From: an uncultured Marvinbryantia sp.
Lineage (GTDB): Bacteria > Bacillota > Clostridia > Lachnospirales > Lachnospiraceae
DNA: 64,000 bases
Reading direction: 5' to 3'
NCBI GenBank assembly: GCA_947630735.1
Contig: CANRIR010000010.1
Location: 1 to 64,000, forward strand
The position numbers and the translations under genes were made by a program. The notes beneath the pieces are model-generated. The model made no database searches. It saw only the letters and a program-made list of their open reading frames with translations, and was not told the DNA's origin. Numbering within the stretch: the stretch's first letter is position 1; the number at the start of each line of letters is the position of its first letter. This document shows, in pieces, positions 30,551 through 39,582 of this stretch.

Positions 30551-31987
30551 ATGAAGGGGAAAAAATATGTTCTGGCAGTGTTTGCGCTTGCCTGCCTGAT
30601 CGCTTTTGCCGCGGCACCGGCATCCGCCGCAGAGAAAACATCGTATTTTAAGAACATCGACGGGAAAACTTTTTACATTGAAAACGGGCATATAGCGCAG
30701 GGATTTCGGATGGTCGGAAATAAAGCGTACTATTTCCATGAGGGATCCGCCGGAAATATAAAGGCGGGACAAATGGTCAGCGGCCTGCAGAAGATCCGCG
30801 GAAACTATTACTATTTTTACCCGCGCACGACCAGTGTGTACAGCCGTGGCCAGATGGCGGCCGGGTTTGCACAGGTACCGTCCAGCAAGGGCTCCGCGAC
30901 CATGTATTTTTATCCCCGCGGAAACAAAAAATTTGGCCAGGCGGCGGCGCTCTGGCAGACGATCGAGGGGAAGCGCTATTACTTTTCGCCTTCCGGCATC
31001 CTGCAGACGGGTTTTCATATGATCGACGGCAAAGGCTATTATTTCGCGCCGAACGGAAAGGCGCGCGGCCAGATGCAGACGGGTTTCCATGTGGTGAATG
31101 AGCGCATCTGCTACTTCGGCGCGGACGGGGTCGTGGCGAAGGGCTGGCGGACCATAGACGGCAAGCGCTATTATTTCATCCCCTCTGGACCGAAAACCGG
31201 CGGCATGGCCATGGGGCTTGTGAAGGTGGACGGCAAACAGTATTATTTCGCGGAGAGCGGAAAATCCAAAGGCCAGATGCAGACGGGCTGGCAGACGATC
31301 GAGGGGACGCAGTACTACTTTGATGAGAACGGAGTCTATGATCCCAGCAAGAAGCCATACATCCCGCCTGATCCGTCCAGACCTATGGTCGCGCTCACGT
31401 TCGACGACGGCCCGGGTATGTATACGCAGAGACTCTTAAACTGCCTGGAATCGAACAATGCGAAGGCGACGTTCTTCCTGGTGGGGAGCAGTGTGCCGTA
31501 TTATCCCCAGGCTGTGAGCAGAATGGCGGAGATGGGCTGCGAGGTGGGGAGCCACTCCTATTCCCACCCGGCGTTCACCACACTGTCCTACGGCGGCATG
31601 TGCTCGCAGGTGAGCAGCGCCAGCGACGCCATCTTTAACGCCTGCGGCCAGCGGCCCACCGTGTTCCGGCTCCCCTACGGGGACGGCTGCGCCAATCCGA
31701 CGGTGCTCTCCTCCCTGGGGCTTCCCTCCATCTTCTGGTCCATCGACACGAGAGACTGGGCGAACACGGGAAATCCGCAGCACACCATCAACGAGGTGCT
31801 GAACCATGTGCGAAGCGGGGATATCGTGCTGATGCACGACGTCCACTATTCCTCCGTGGTGGCGGCCGAGACCATCATTCCGGAGCTGATCCGGCGGGGG
31901 TACCAGCTGGTGACGGTCAGCGAGCTGGCGAAATACAAGTCGAATATCACGCTGCAGCCCGGGGTAACCTACTATAATTTTTATTGA
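30551..31987 (+). CDS. Polysaccharide deacetylase (NodB domain) with N-terminal cell-wall-binding repeats
   Basis: TFDDGP, HSYSHP, RLPYG, DTRDW and IVLMHD motifs; YYF repeats; signal peptide. Confidence 0.93.
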   Translation: MKGKKYVLAVFALACLIAFAAAPASAAEKTSYFKNIDGKTFYIENGHIAQGFRMVGNKAYYFHEGSAGNIKAGQMVSGLQKIRGNYYYFYPRTTSVYSRGQMAAGFAQVPSSKGSATMYFYPRGNKKFGQAAALWQTIEGKRYYFSPSGILQTGFHMIDGKGYYFAPNGKARGQMQTGFHVVNERICYFGADGVVAKGWRTIDGKRYYFIPSGPKTGGMAMGLVKVDGKQYYFAESGKSKGQMQTGWQTIEGTQYYFDENGVYDPSKKPYIPPDPSRPMVALTFDDGPGMYTQRLLNCLESNNAKATFFLVGSSVPYYPQAVSRMAEMGCEVGSHSYSHPAFTTLSYGGMCSQVSSASDAIFNACGQRPTVFRLPYGDGCANPTVLSSLGLPSIFWSIDTRDWANTGNPQHTINEVLNHVRSGDIVLMHDVHYSSVVAAETIIPELIRRGYQLVTVSELAKYKSNITLQPGVTYYNFY

Positions 31988-32020
31988 TGATCAGCCTTTT
32001 GAGAAGCGGAGGGAACCAAC

Positions 32021-32574
32021 ATGAAAAAAGGAAGAAAACTGCTTTTGACGGTGCTGTTCGCGCTGCTGCTCACATTTACGGCCGCCGCTGCGGGATCTGC
32101 CGAGGATAAGGCGCATTTCTACAACAGCACGAAGGGGACTTTCTATCTGGAACCGAACGGAAAAGGAGGATGGGTCTTCGCCGTCGGATTCCGGTTCTTT
32201 GAGGACAGGCCCTACTATTTCCACCGGGAGACCACGGACAAGTGGACGAGAGGGCAGATGGGCTGCGGCCTGCAGAAGATCGACGGACACTATTATTATT
32301 TCTACACCCGCACGGCCAGCAACAAGGCCTACATCCGGGGCCAGATGGCGACCGGCTTCGCGCAGGTGCCGTCCAGCAAGGGGTCTGTGACGATGTATTT
32401 CTTCCCGCGCGGGACCAAACTGTTCGGCCAGGCGGCGACGGGCTGGCAGACGATCAATGGAAAGCGGTATTACTTCTCATCTTCCGGCATCCTGCAGACC
32501 GGCATCCGGGTGATCGATAAAAAGGGATATTACTTCGCGCCGAACGGCAGCGCCAGAGGCCAGATGCAGACCGG
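32021..32574 (+). repeat. Near-identical ~554 bp direct repeat, copy 2
   Basis: See copy 1 at 29110..29663. Confidence 0.93.
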
Positions 32575-33211
32575 CTGGCAGACGGTGAGCGGCAAGACGT
32601 ATTACTTTGCTTCTGACGGAGCGGCGGTGCGGGGCTGGCAGACGATCGACGGCACAGCGTACTACTTTGGAAACAATTATGTGCTGACCAACCGGAAAGT
32701 CAACAACCGGCGGGAATCCGATGAGTGCGGCACCATGGAGGAAAAAACCCTCTGGCGCGCGCAGATCATCGTCTCGCAGATCATAAAGCCGACCATGACA
32801 AAGCGCGAGAAGCTCTGGACCTGCTTTGAGTATGTGTGCAGGAACTATGAGGACACGGGCGGCCATCCGCGCATCCCGCACTATCTGGGGATGGACTGGC
32901 CGGCTGTCTACGCCAACGATATGTTCCTGGACGGCGGGGGCAACTGCTGCAGTTTTGCGGGGGCGTTCGCGTACCTGGTAAAGGCCTGCGGCTATGAGGT
33001 GTACGCCTGCAACAGCACGGGCCACGGCTGGGTGGAGATCGACGGTCTGGTCTATGACCCGGAGGTCTACCACCGCCAGTTCAAGACGCTGTATTTCGGC
33101 AAGCCCTACACGGAACTGCGCGACCCGAGCGGGGTCAACGACTATTGGGCGATCCAGCAGCTGTGGCTGAACGATCCGGTGAGATACGCGAACCTGCATG
33201 TGCGGATATAG
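32021..33211 (+). CDS. Cell-wall-binding-repeat protein with C-terminal transglutaminase-like domain (copy B)
   Basis: N-terminal ~185 aa nearly identical to copy A; GGGNCCSFAGAFAYLVKACGY...GHGWVEIDGLVYDPE. Confidence 0.85.
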   Translation: MKKGRKLLLTVLFALLLTFTAAAAGSAEDKAHFYNSTKGTFYLEPNGKGGWVFAVGFRFFEDRPYYFHRETTDKWTRGQMGCGLQKIDGHYYYFYTRTASNKAYIRGQMATGFAQVPSSKGSVTMYFFPRGTKLFGQAATGWQTINGKRYYFSSSGILQTGIRVIDKKGYYFAPNGSARGQMQTGWQTVSGKTYYFASDGAAVRGWQTIDGTAYYFGNNYVLTNRKVNNRRESDECGTMEEKTLWRAQIIVSQIIKPTMTKREKLWTCFEYVCRNYEDTGGHPRIPHYLGMDWPAVYANDMFLDGGGNCCSFAGAFAYLVKACGYEVYACNSTGHGWVEIDGLVYDPEVYHRQFKTLYFGKPYTELRDPSGVNDYWAIQQLWLNDPVRYANLHVRI

Positions 33212-33238
33212 CGGTTTTCCGGAACTGCTTGTCATAGC

Positions 33239-33286
33239 CCTCTCTTTTCTTTCATATTCTGTACCATGAAAGAAAGACAGGAGAGG
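33239..33286 (+). promoter_or_regulatory. Inverted repeat covering the RBS of the 33291 gene
   Basis: CCTCTC...CTTTCAT-attctgtacc-ATGAAAG...GAGAGG; right arm contains GGAGAGG 4 nt before ATG. Confidence 0.55.
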
Positions 33287-33290
33287 TGCT

Positions 33291-34505
33291 ATGGGTAAAT
33301 TGATCAGAAAAACAGGACTTCTTCTGCTCGCGTGCGCCGCGGTCTTTTCCGCGGCGGTGCGCGCGCAGGGAATGGGAACAGAAACGGCGCAGACGGATGA
33401 CAGTGCGGCTGCCGGGCAGGATGCCCTGGCGATCGAGTCTCCGTCTGCGCTTTTGATGGAGGCGTCCACGGGTACCGTGCTCTATGAGAAGGCCGCGCAC
33501 GAGCGGAGGAGCCCTGCAAGCGTCACCAAGATCATGACGGTGCTTTTGATCTTCGAGGAGCTGGAAAAGGGGACCTTGTCCCTGGAGGACGAGGTGACGA
33601 CCAGCGCGCACGCGAAATCCATGGGCGGGTCGCAGGTGTTTTTGGAGGAGGGGGAAAAGCAGACGGTGGACACGCTGCTCAAATGCATCCTGGTATCTTC
33701 CGGAAACGACGCCTCGGTGGCCATGGCGGAGCACATCGCGGGGACGGAGATGGAGTTTGTGAACCGGATGAACCGCAAAGCGTCCGAGCTCGGCATGAAG
33801 GACACGCATTTTGTGGACTGCTGCGGCCTGACGGATTCCGAGGAGCATTATACCTCCGCTTACGACATTGCCCTGATGTCCCGGGAGCTCATCTCGCGGT
33901 TCCCGAAAGTGTTTGATTACACGACCATCTGGATGGACACCATCACGCACACCACCCGGCAGGGGAGCAGCGAGTTCGGCCTGGCGAACACCAACAAGCT
34001 GCTGCGCAGCTACGACGGCTGCAGGGGCCTGAAGACCGGCAGCACCAGCAAGGCTCTGTTCTGCCTCTCGGCGGTGGCGGAGCGGAACGGGATCGAGCTG
34101 ATCAGCGTGATCATGGCCGGGCCGGATTCCAAGACCCGCTTTGCAGACGCGGCGTCGCTTTTGAATTATGGGTTCGGAAAATGCCGGCTCTACGTGGATG
34201 AGGAGCCGCCGAAGCTGCCGGATATCCGGGTCAGGGGCGGTCTTGCAGATACGGTGCCGTGCCGGTATGCCGGGGAGTTCCGCTACCTGGACGTGGAGGG
34301 CCGGAACCTGGCCGGCATAGAGTGCAGACTGCTGTTCTCCGGGGATGCGCATGCCCCCGTGCACGCGGGGGAAACGGCCGGGAAAGCGGTGTACCTGCTG
34401 GACGGAAAGGAGATCGGCAGCGTAAAGATCGTCTACGGCGCGGATGTGGAAAAGGCCGGTTTCTGGTTTTATCTGAAAAAGGCCTGGGACGCCTGCCGCG
34501 TTTGA
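33291..34505 (+). CDS. D-alanyl-D-alanine carboxypeptidase (DacF/PBP5-like)
   Basis: RRSPASVTKIMTVLLIFE (SxxK), SSGNDASVAMAEHIAGT (SGN), CRGLKTGSTSKA (KTG). Confidence 0.93.
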   Translation: MGKLIRKTGLLLLACAAVFSAAVRAQGMGTETAQTDDSAAAGQDALAIESPSALLMEASTGTVLYEKAAHERRSPASVTKIMTVLLIFEELEKGTLSLEDEVTTSAHAKSMGGSQVFLEEGEKQTVDTLLKCILVSSGNDASVAMAEHIAGTEMEFVNRMNRKASELGMKDTHFVDCCGLTDSEEHYTSAYDIALMSRELISRFPKVFDYTTIWMDTITHTTRQGSSEFGLANTNKLLRSYDGCRGLKTGSTSKALFCLSAVAERNGIELISVIMAGPDSKTRFADAASLLNYGFGKCRLYVDEEPPKLPDIRVRGGLADTVPCRYAGEFRYLDVEGRNLAGIECRLLFSGDAHAPVHAGETAGKAVYLLDGKEIGSVKIVYGADVEKAGFWFYLKKAWDACRV

Positions 34506-34513
34506 TTCTGTTG

Positions 34514-34542
34514 TTGCCAAACGGGGAAGATTCCGATATAAT
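34514..34542 (+). promoter_or_regulatory. Promoter for metallophosphoesterase-scpAB
   Basis: TTGCCA-N17-TATAAT. Confidence 0.7.
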
Positions 34543-34587
34543 AGATAGTGCAGGACGGCGGATATTACAACGGTTTTAGGAGCGGCG

Positions 34588-35388
34588 ATGAGCAAGATAA
34601 AAGTAAAAAGCTACCGGATCCCCATAACAAAATTCCGGGAAGGCGGCGGTAAGCCTGTCCGTATCGCGCTGATCGCGGATCTGCACAACCGCCTGTTCGG
34701 GGAGGGCAACAGCGAGCTGGTGGATGTGATACAGAGGCAATATCCGGATATGGTGTTTTCGGCGGGAGATCTGACGGTGTGTTCCGGGAAGGATATTGAT
34801 CTGGATGTGGGGATCTCGCTTTTAAAGCGGCTTGCGTGCGGCTGTCCGGTATACTGTGTGAACGGGAACCACGAGTACCGGACGAAGATATATGCGGAAA
34901 GATACAAAGGGATCTATGCGGGGATGACCAGCGGACTGCGCAGGATAGGCGTCCGCCTTTTGGAAAATGAGAAGGAGAGGGTGGACGTCGGCGGGGCAAA
35001 GCTGACGATCCACGGCCTGGAGCTTCCCGCCAGATGTTATAAAAAGATGGGCAGCGAGTTTATCAGCGCGGAGGAGATACGCGGCATCCTGGGGCTGCCC
35101 GACGAGGGCCGTTTCAATATCCTGCTGGTACACAATCCCGTCTTTTTTGAGAGCTATGCCCTTTGGGGAGCGCAGCTTACCCTGTGCGGCCATCTGCACG
35201 GCGGCCTGGTGCGGCTGCCCTTTGTGGGCGGGCTGATCAGCCCGCAGATGAAGCTGTTTCCCCGCTATGACTACGGCATGTTTGAAAAGTACGGCAGGCG
35301 CATGGTGGTGACGTCCGGGCTGGGTTCCCATTCCATCGCCCTGCGCGTCAACAATCCGCCAGAGGTGGTCATGCTGGAGCTGACATAA
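34588..35388 (+). CDS. Metallophosphoesterase (YkuE-like)
   Basis: ALIADLHNRLFG, SAGDLTV, VNGNHEYRT, LVHNP, LCGHLHGG. Confidence 0.92.
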   Translation: MSKIKVKSYRIPITKFREGGGKPVRIALIADLHNRLFGEGNSELVDVIQRQYPDMVFSAGDLTVCSGKDIDLDVGISLLKRLACGCPVYCVNGNHEYRTKIYAERYKGIYAGMTSGLRRIGVRLLENEKERVDVGGAKLTIHGLELPARCYKKMGSEFISAEEIRGILGLPDEGRFNILLVHNPVFFESYALWGAQLTLCGHLHGGLVRLPFVGGLISPQMKLFPRYDYGMFEKYGRRMVVTSGLGSHSIALRVNNPPEVVMLELT

Positions 35389-35404
35389 GAAGAATGAGGT
35401 TGTT

Positions 35405-36145
35405 ATGGGCATATCCGTAAAGCTGCAGGAGTTTGAAGGTCCCCTGGATCTGCTCCTGCATCTCATTGAAAAGAACAAAGTGAACATCTTTGATATCCCT
35501 ATCGTGGAGATCACAGATCAGTATATGGAATATATCCGCGCCATGGAAGAAGAGGACATGGGTGTGATGAGTGAATTTCTGGTAATGGCGGCCACGCTTC
35601 TGGATATCAAATCCAGGATGCTCCTCCCGCCGGAGACGGATGAGGAGGGCGAACCGCAGGATCCCCGCCAGGAGCTGGTGGAGCGCCTGCTGGAGTACAA
35701 GCTGTACAAATATATGTCCTATGAGCTGCGGGAGCGCCAGGCGAACGCGGGGCGGGCGGCTTACAGGGGAGAGCACATGCCGGCGGAGGTTTTGTCTTAC
35801 CGGGAGCCGGTGGATCCGCAGGAACTGCTCTCGGACGTCACCTTAGAGAAGCTCAACGCTGTTTTCCAGGATGTGATGAAGCGCCAGGAGGGGCGAACAG
35901 ATCCCGTGCGCAGCAAGTTCGGCACCATGGAAAAGGAGGAGGTGGACCTGGAGGAGACCGTCTCCTACGTGGAGGATTATATTGCCGGCCACAGGCAGTG
36001 CAGCTTCCGGGACCTGCTGCAGCACCAGAAGAGCAGGATGCGGGTGATCATCACGTTCCTGACGATCCTGGAAATGATCCGGACCGGCAGGATCGAGATA
36101 CAGCAGGATGAGATCTTTGCGGATATCCGGATCACCGCAAAATAA
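35405..36145 (+). CDS. scpA: Segregation and condensation protein A
   Basis: KLQEFEGPLDLLLHLIEKNKVNIFDIPIVEITDQYMEYI. Confidence 0.97.
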   Translation: MGISVKLQEFEGPLDLLLHLIEKNKVNIFDIPIVEITDQYMEYIRAMEEEDMGVMSEFLVMAATLLDIKSRMLLPPETDEEGEPQDPRQELVERLLEYKLYKYMSYELRERQANAGRAAYRGEHMPAEVLSYREPVDPQELLSDVTLEKLNAVFQDVMKRQEGRTDPVRSKFGTMEKEEVDLEETVSYVEDYIAGHRQCSFRDLLQHQKSRMRVIITFLTILEMIRTGRIEIQQDEIFADIRITAK

Positions 36146-36159
36146 AGTGGGGTTAGCGT

Positions 36160-36723
36160 ATGAAGAATTTAGAGGCCGCCGTGGAAGCGATCCTGTTTGC
36201 CAGCGGCGAATCTGTGGAGACATCGAAGATTGCCAGAGCCATCGAGCAGGATGAAAAGACCACCAGAAAACTGATCCATTCCATGATGGACCGCTTTGAG
36301 CAGGAGGACAGAGGCATCCGCATCGTGGAGCTGGAGGATTCCTTCCAGCTGTGTACCAAGCCGGAGATGTACGATTATCTGGTGCGGATCGCAAAGCAGC
36401 CGAAAAAGGCGGAGCTGACGGACGTGGTGCTGGAGACGCTCTCCATCATCGCGTACAAACAGCCGGTCACCAAGCTGGAGCTGGAAAAGATACGCGGCGT
36501 GAAATGTGACCACGCGGTAAACAAGCTGATCGAGTACAACCTGGTAAAAGAGCTCGGCAGGCTTGACGCGCCCGGAAGACCTCTTCTCTTCGGAACGACG
36601 GAGGAGTTTCTGCGCAGCTTCGGCGTGCAGTCGATCGCAGATCTTCCGCCGGTCAGCCTGATGAAGATGGAGGATTTCAAAGCGGAGGCGGAGGAGGAAG
36701 TGCGGCTTACGCTGGATGTATAA
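36160..36723 (+). CDS. scpB: Segregation and condensation protein B
   Basis: LEAAVEAILFASGESVETSKIA, ALSIIAYKQPVTKLELEKIRGVKCDHAV-type motif, GRPLLFGTTEEFL. Confidence 0.97.
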   Translation: MKNLEAAVEAILFASGESVETSKIARAIEQDEKTTRKLIHSMMDRFEQEDRGIRIVELEDSFQLCTKPEMYDYLVRIAKQPKKAELTDVVLETLSIIAYKQPVTKLELEKIRGVKCDHAVNKLIEYNLVKELGRLDAPGRPLLFGTTEEFLRSFGVQSIADLPPVSLMKMEDFKAEAEEEVRLTLDV

Positions 36724-36750
36724 GAGAAAACGAAGAACGGGAGAGAAACC

Positions 36751-37539
36751 ATGCCTACCACTTACGCGCACGATCTGTTTGGAAAACGGGTATATCAGAA
36801 GCTGAACGGGGATATGCAGGAGCTGATCCTGCGGCACAGGACGGCTTACATCGCGGGCCTGCACGGGCCGGACATCCTGTTTTATGTGCGGCCTTTTCAC
36901 AAAAACCGCCTGAACCAGACGGGGCATCGCCTGCACCGTGAGGAGGCGGCCGGGTTTTTTGAGCGGGGAAAGGAGCTGTGCCGCGCCACGGAAGACGAGG
37001 GTGCCCTGGTTTATCTGCTGGGGTTTGTCTGCCACTTCATGCTGGACAGCACCTGCCATCCCTATATCTCGGAATATATGGAAAAGACCGGCGCGAGGCA
37101 CGATGAGATCGAGACGGAGTTCGACCGCGCTATGATGGAGGCCACCGGAAAGAACCCGTTTCACTATCATCCCTCGCATGTGATCCGCGCCACGCGGGAC
37201 TGCGTGCACAGTATAGCCATGGTCCTGGACGGCGTGACGGAAAAGGAAGCGCGCCACATGCTGCGGGCCATGCGGTTCTACACGGACATCACGGTGTGTC
37301 CCACCAACCTGAAGCGCCGGATCCTGCTCGGGCTGGCGAAGGCCTGCGGCATCTATAAGTTTGTGCAGGGGCGCGTGATCCGCAGATGTCCCCGGCCGGT
37401 GTGCAAGGAGAGTACAAGGGAGCTGAAGCGGCTGTTTCAGCTTGCCGTGCCGGAGACGGCGGCCGTGCTGGAAGAATATTGGAAATGTGTGCAGAGCGGG
37501 GAGAAAGTGGGCTCCCGGTTCTGGCGGAACTATTGTTAG
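36751..37539 (+). CDS. Zinc-dependent phospholipase C family protein
   Basis: PTTYAHDLFGKRVY, AGLHGPDILFYVRPFHKN, GFVCHFMLDSTCHPYIS. Confidence 0.8.
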   Translation: MPTTYAHDLFGKRVYQKLNGDMQELILRHRTAYIAGLHGPDILFYVRPFHKNRLNQTGHRLHREEAAGFFERGKELCRATEDEGALVYLLGFVCHFMLDSTCHPYISEYMEKTGARHDEIETEFDRAMMEATGKNPFHYHPSHVIRATRDCVHSIAMVLDGVTEKEARHMLRAMRFYTDITVCPTNLKRRILLGLAKACGIYKFVQGRVIRRCPRPVCKESTRELKRLFQLAVPETAAVLEEYWKCVQSGEKVGSRFWRNYC

Positions 37540-37574
37540 GACAAGCCTGGAAAAGAAAGTGAGATCGCGGATTT

Positions 37575-38516
37575 ATGAAAAAGAAGATCGGTATCTGTAT
37601 TTTGGCCGCGGCTGTGTGCTGCGCCGTGCCATTTGCGCCGCAGGCGTCTGAGGCGGGCGAACAGCTGGTGGGTTCCATCGCGCCTCCGGGAAGCATCGCG
37701 CCGCCGGATTCTTCGGCAGAGCCGGGGACGCCCGCGGAGGGAAGTTTTTTCGAGAGCCTGGAACCGGAGATGGTGACGGACGAAACCTTAGAAGCGCTGA
37801 TGCAGGAGCTGCGCCCGCAGCTTCCGGCGGATAACGGGGACTGGGCCGTCTACGTCTGTGACCTGAAAAACCAGACGGAATCGGGCATCAACCACCTGGA
37901 CCATCCCATGCAGGCGGCCAGCCTGATCAAGCTCTATATCATGGGAGCGGTCTTTGAAGAATACGGGGCGCTGACCGAACAGTACGGACAGGAGATGATC
38001 GATCAGAACCTGAACGCGATGATCACCGTCAGCGACAACGACGCGGCAAACACGCTGGTCTCCTGCCTCGGCAGGGGAGACGCATCCGCCGGCATGTCGG
38101 CGGTAAACGCCTACTGTGAGGCAAACGGATATTACAGCACCGGCATGGGAAGGCTTTTGCTGCAGAGCAATGAATATGGAGATAATTATACCTCGGTGGT
38201 GGACTGCGGACATTTCCTGAAGCAGATATACGAGGCGGACGCGGAGGAATCCCCCTATGCGGACGCCATGTACTCCCTGCTGAAGGCGCAGACGAGGAGA
38301 AACAAGATCCCCGCGCGGATGCCGGAGGGCGTGCACATCGCCAATAAGACCGGGGAGCTTTCGGATGTGGAGAACGATGCCGGCATTGTATATGATTCCC
38401 AGAACGACCTGATCCTGGTGTTCATGTCAGAAGATCTGAACGATACAGGGGGAGCGCAGGGAACCATTGCTTCGCTCAGCAGGCAGATCGTGGATTACTA
38501 CGGATGCTGCGGATGA
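37575..38516 (+). CDS. Exported class A beta-lactamase-fold serine hydrolase
   Basis: Signal peptide, SLIK (SxxK), SDN (TVSDNDAANTLV), KTG (IANKTGELSDVENDAGIV). Confidence 0.85.
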   Translation: MKKKIGICILAAAVCCAVPFAPQASEAGEQLVGSIAPPGSIAPPDSSAEPGTPAEGSFFESLEPEMVTDETLEALMQELRPQLPADNGDWAVYVCDLKNQTESGINHLDHPMQAASLIKLYIMGAVFEEYGALTEQYGQEMIDQNLNAMITVSDNDAANTLVSCLGRGDASAGMSAVNAYCEANGYYSTGMGRLLLQSNEYGDNYTSVVDCGHFLKQIYEADAEESPYADAMYSLLKAQTRRNKIPARMPEGVHIANKTGELSDVENDAGIVYDSQNDLILVFMSEDLNDTGGAQGTIASLSRQIVDYYGCCG

Positions 38517-38565
38517 CGCCGGCCTGGTTTCTAAAAAATGTGTTTATGCAAAGGAGGGGCTGCAG

Positions 38566-39495
38566 ATGAAAACAGAACAGGTAAAACAGAGTTGGATCAG
38601 ATGGACGGCCGCGGCGCTTTTTGCGCTGGTCCTGGCGCTTTTTGCCGCCGGTGCGCGCGCGGGGGCTTCCGATACCTACCGGGTCAGGGTAGATTCCGGC
38701 TATCTGGCGCTGCGCAATGACAGGGAATTTGACCGGGGCAATGAGATCGGCCAGCTCTACACGGGCGATACGGTGGAGCTCTGGTCGGCAAAGGATCCCA
38801 CTTACTGGTTTGTCTATGCCCCCGGGCTTGACAGATACGGGTTTGTGAATAAAAACTATCTGGTGGAGGTCCCGGCTGCCAGCTCCGGGTGGAGCGTGCG
38901 GGTAGATACCGGTTATCTGGCTCTGCGGACGGAAAAGGCGTACGACAGCAGCAACGAGATCGGGGAGCTCTACACGGGGGACGAGGTGTTCATCCTGAAC
39001 GCGTCGGATCCCACCTACTGGTATGTCTATGCACCCGTGCTGGACGCGTACGGCTATGTGAACAAGGATTATCTGACAGATCAGGGGAGCGCGGACTGGA
39101 CCGTGCGCGTGGACACCGGCTATCTTGCCCTGCGGACGGCAAAGGCGTACGACAGCGGCAATGAGATCGGAAAGCTTTACTCGGGCGACACGGTGGCCGT
39201 GCAGGACAGCGACGATCCCACCTACTGGTATGTGTATTCCCCGAAGCTGGGAAAATTCGGCTATGTGAACAAGAATTATCTGGTAAACCCGGACAGCACC
39301 GAGCGGATCGTGAAAGTGGACACCGGTTATCTTGCCCTGCGCAGCGCGAAGGCCTACGACAGCAGCAACGAGATCGGAGAGCTTTACTCGGGCGACACCG
39401 TCTATGTGGTGGACGACAGCGACTCCACCTACTGGTATGTCTATTCGCCGGATCTTCAGGATCTGGGCTATGTCAATAAAAATTATCTGTACTGA
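38566..39495 (+). CDS. Exported protein with four tandem SH3-like repeats
   Basis: Signal peptide followed by four ~67-70 aa VRVDTGYLALR...NEIGELYxGD...DPTYWYVY...GYVNKNYL units; start moved to ATG 38566. Confidence 0.85.
   Translation: MKTEQVKQSWIRWTAAALFALVLALFAAGARAGASDTYRVRVDSGYLALRNDREFDRGNEIGQLYTGDTVELWSAKDPTYWFVYAPGLDRYGFVNKNYLVEVPAASSGWSVRVDTGYLALRTEKAYDSSNEIGELYTGDEVFILNASDPTYWYVYAPVLDAYGYVNKDYLTDQGSADWTVRVDTGYLALRTAKAYDSGNEIGKLYSGDTVAVQDSDDPTYWYVYSPKLGKFGYVNKNYLVNPDSTERIVKVDTGYLALRSAKAYDSSNEIGELYSGDTVYVVDDSDSTYWYVYSPDLQDLGYVNKNYLY
38683..39492 (+). repeat. Four in-frame tandem ~200 nt repeats encoding SH3-like domains
   Basis: Protein repeat alignment by eye. Confidence 0.88.
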
Positions 39496-39522
39496 AGATC
39501 TCCAGGGCGTTTCTGAACTGAG

Positions 39523-39582
39523 ACATCCCCGCATATAATGGACTGACAAAAAATGAAGTTCATGCTATGCGGGGGTGTTTTT
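39523..39582 (+). terminator. Terminator-like hairpin ending at the start codon of the 39583 gene
   Basis: ACATCCCCGCATA...TATGCGGGGGTGT then TTTTT directly before ATG; TATAAT in the loop region. Confidence 0.65.

Noticed and set aside
29110-32574. Flanking direct repeats as a composite transposon
   Set aside because: The repeats are 5' portions of paralogous genes; no transposase, terminal inverted repeats or target-site duplication seen.
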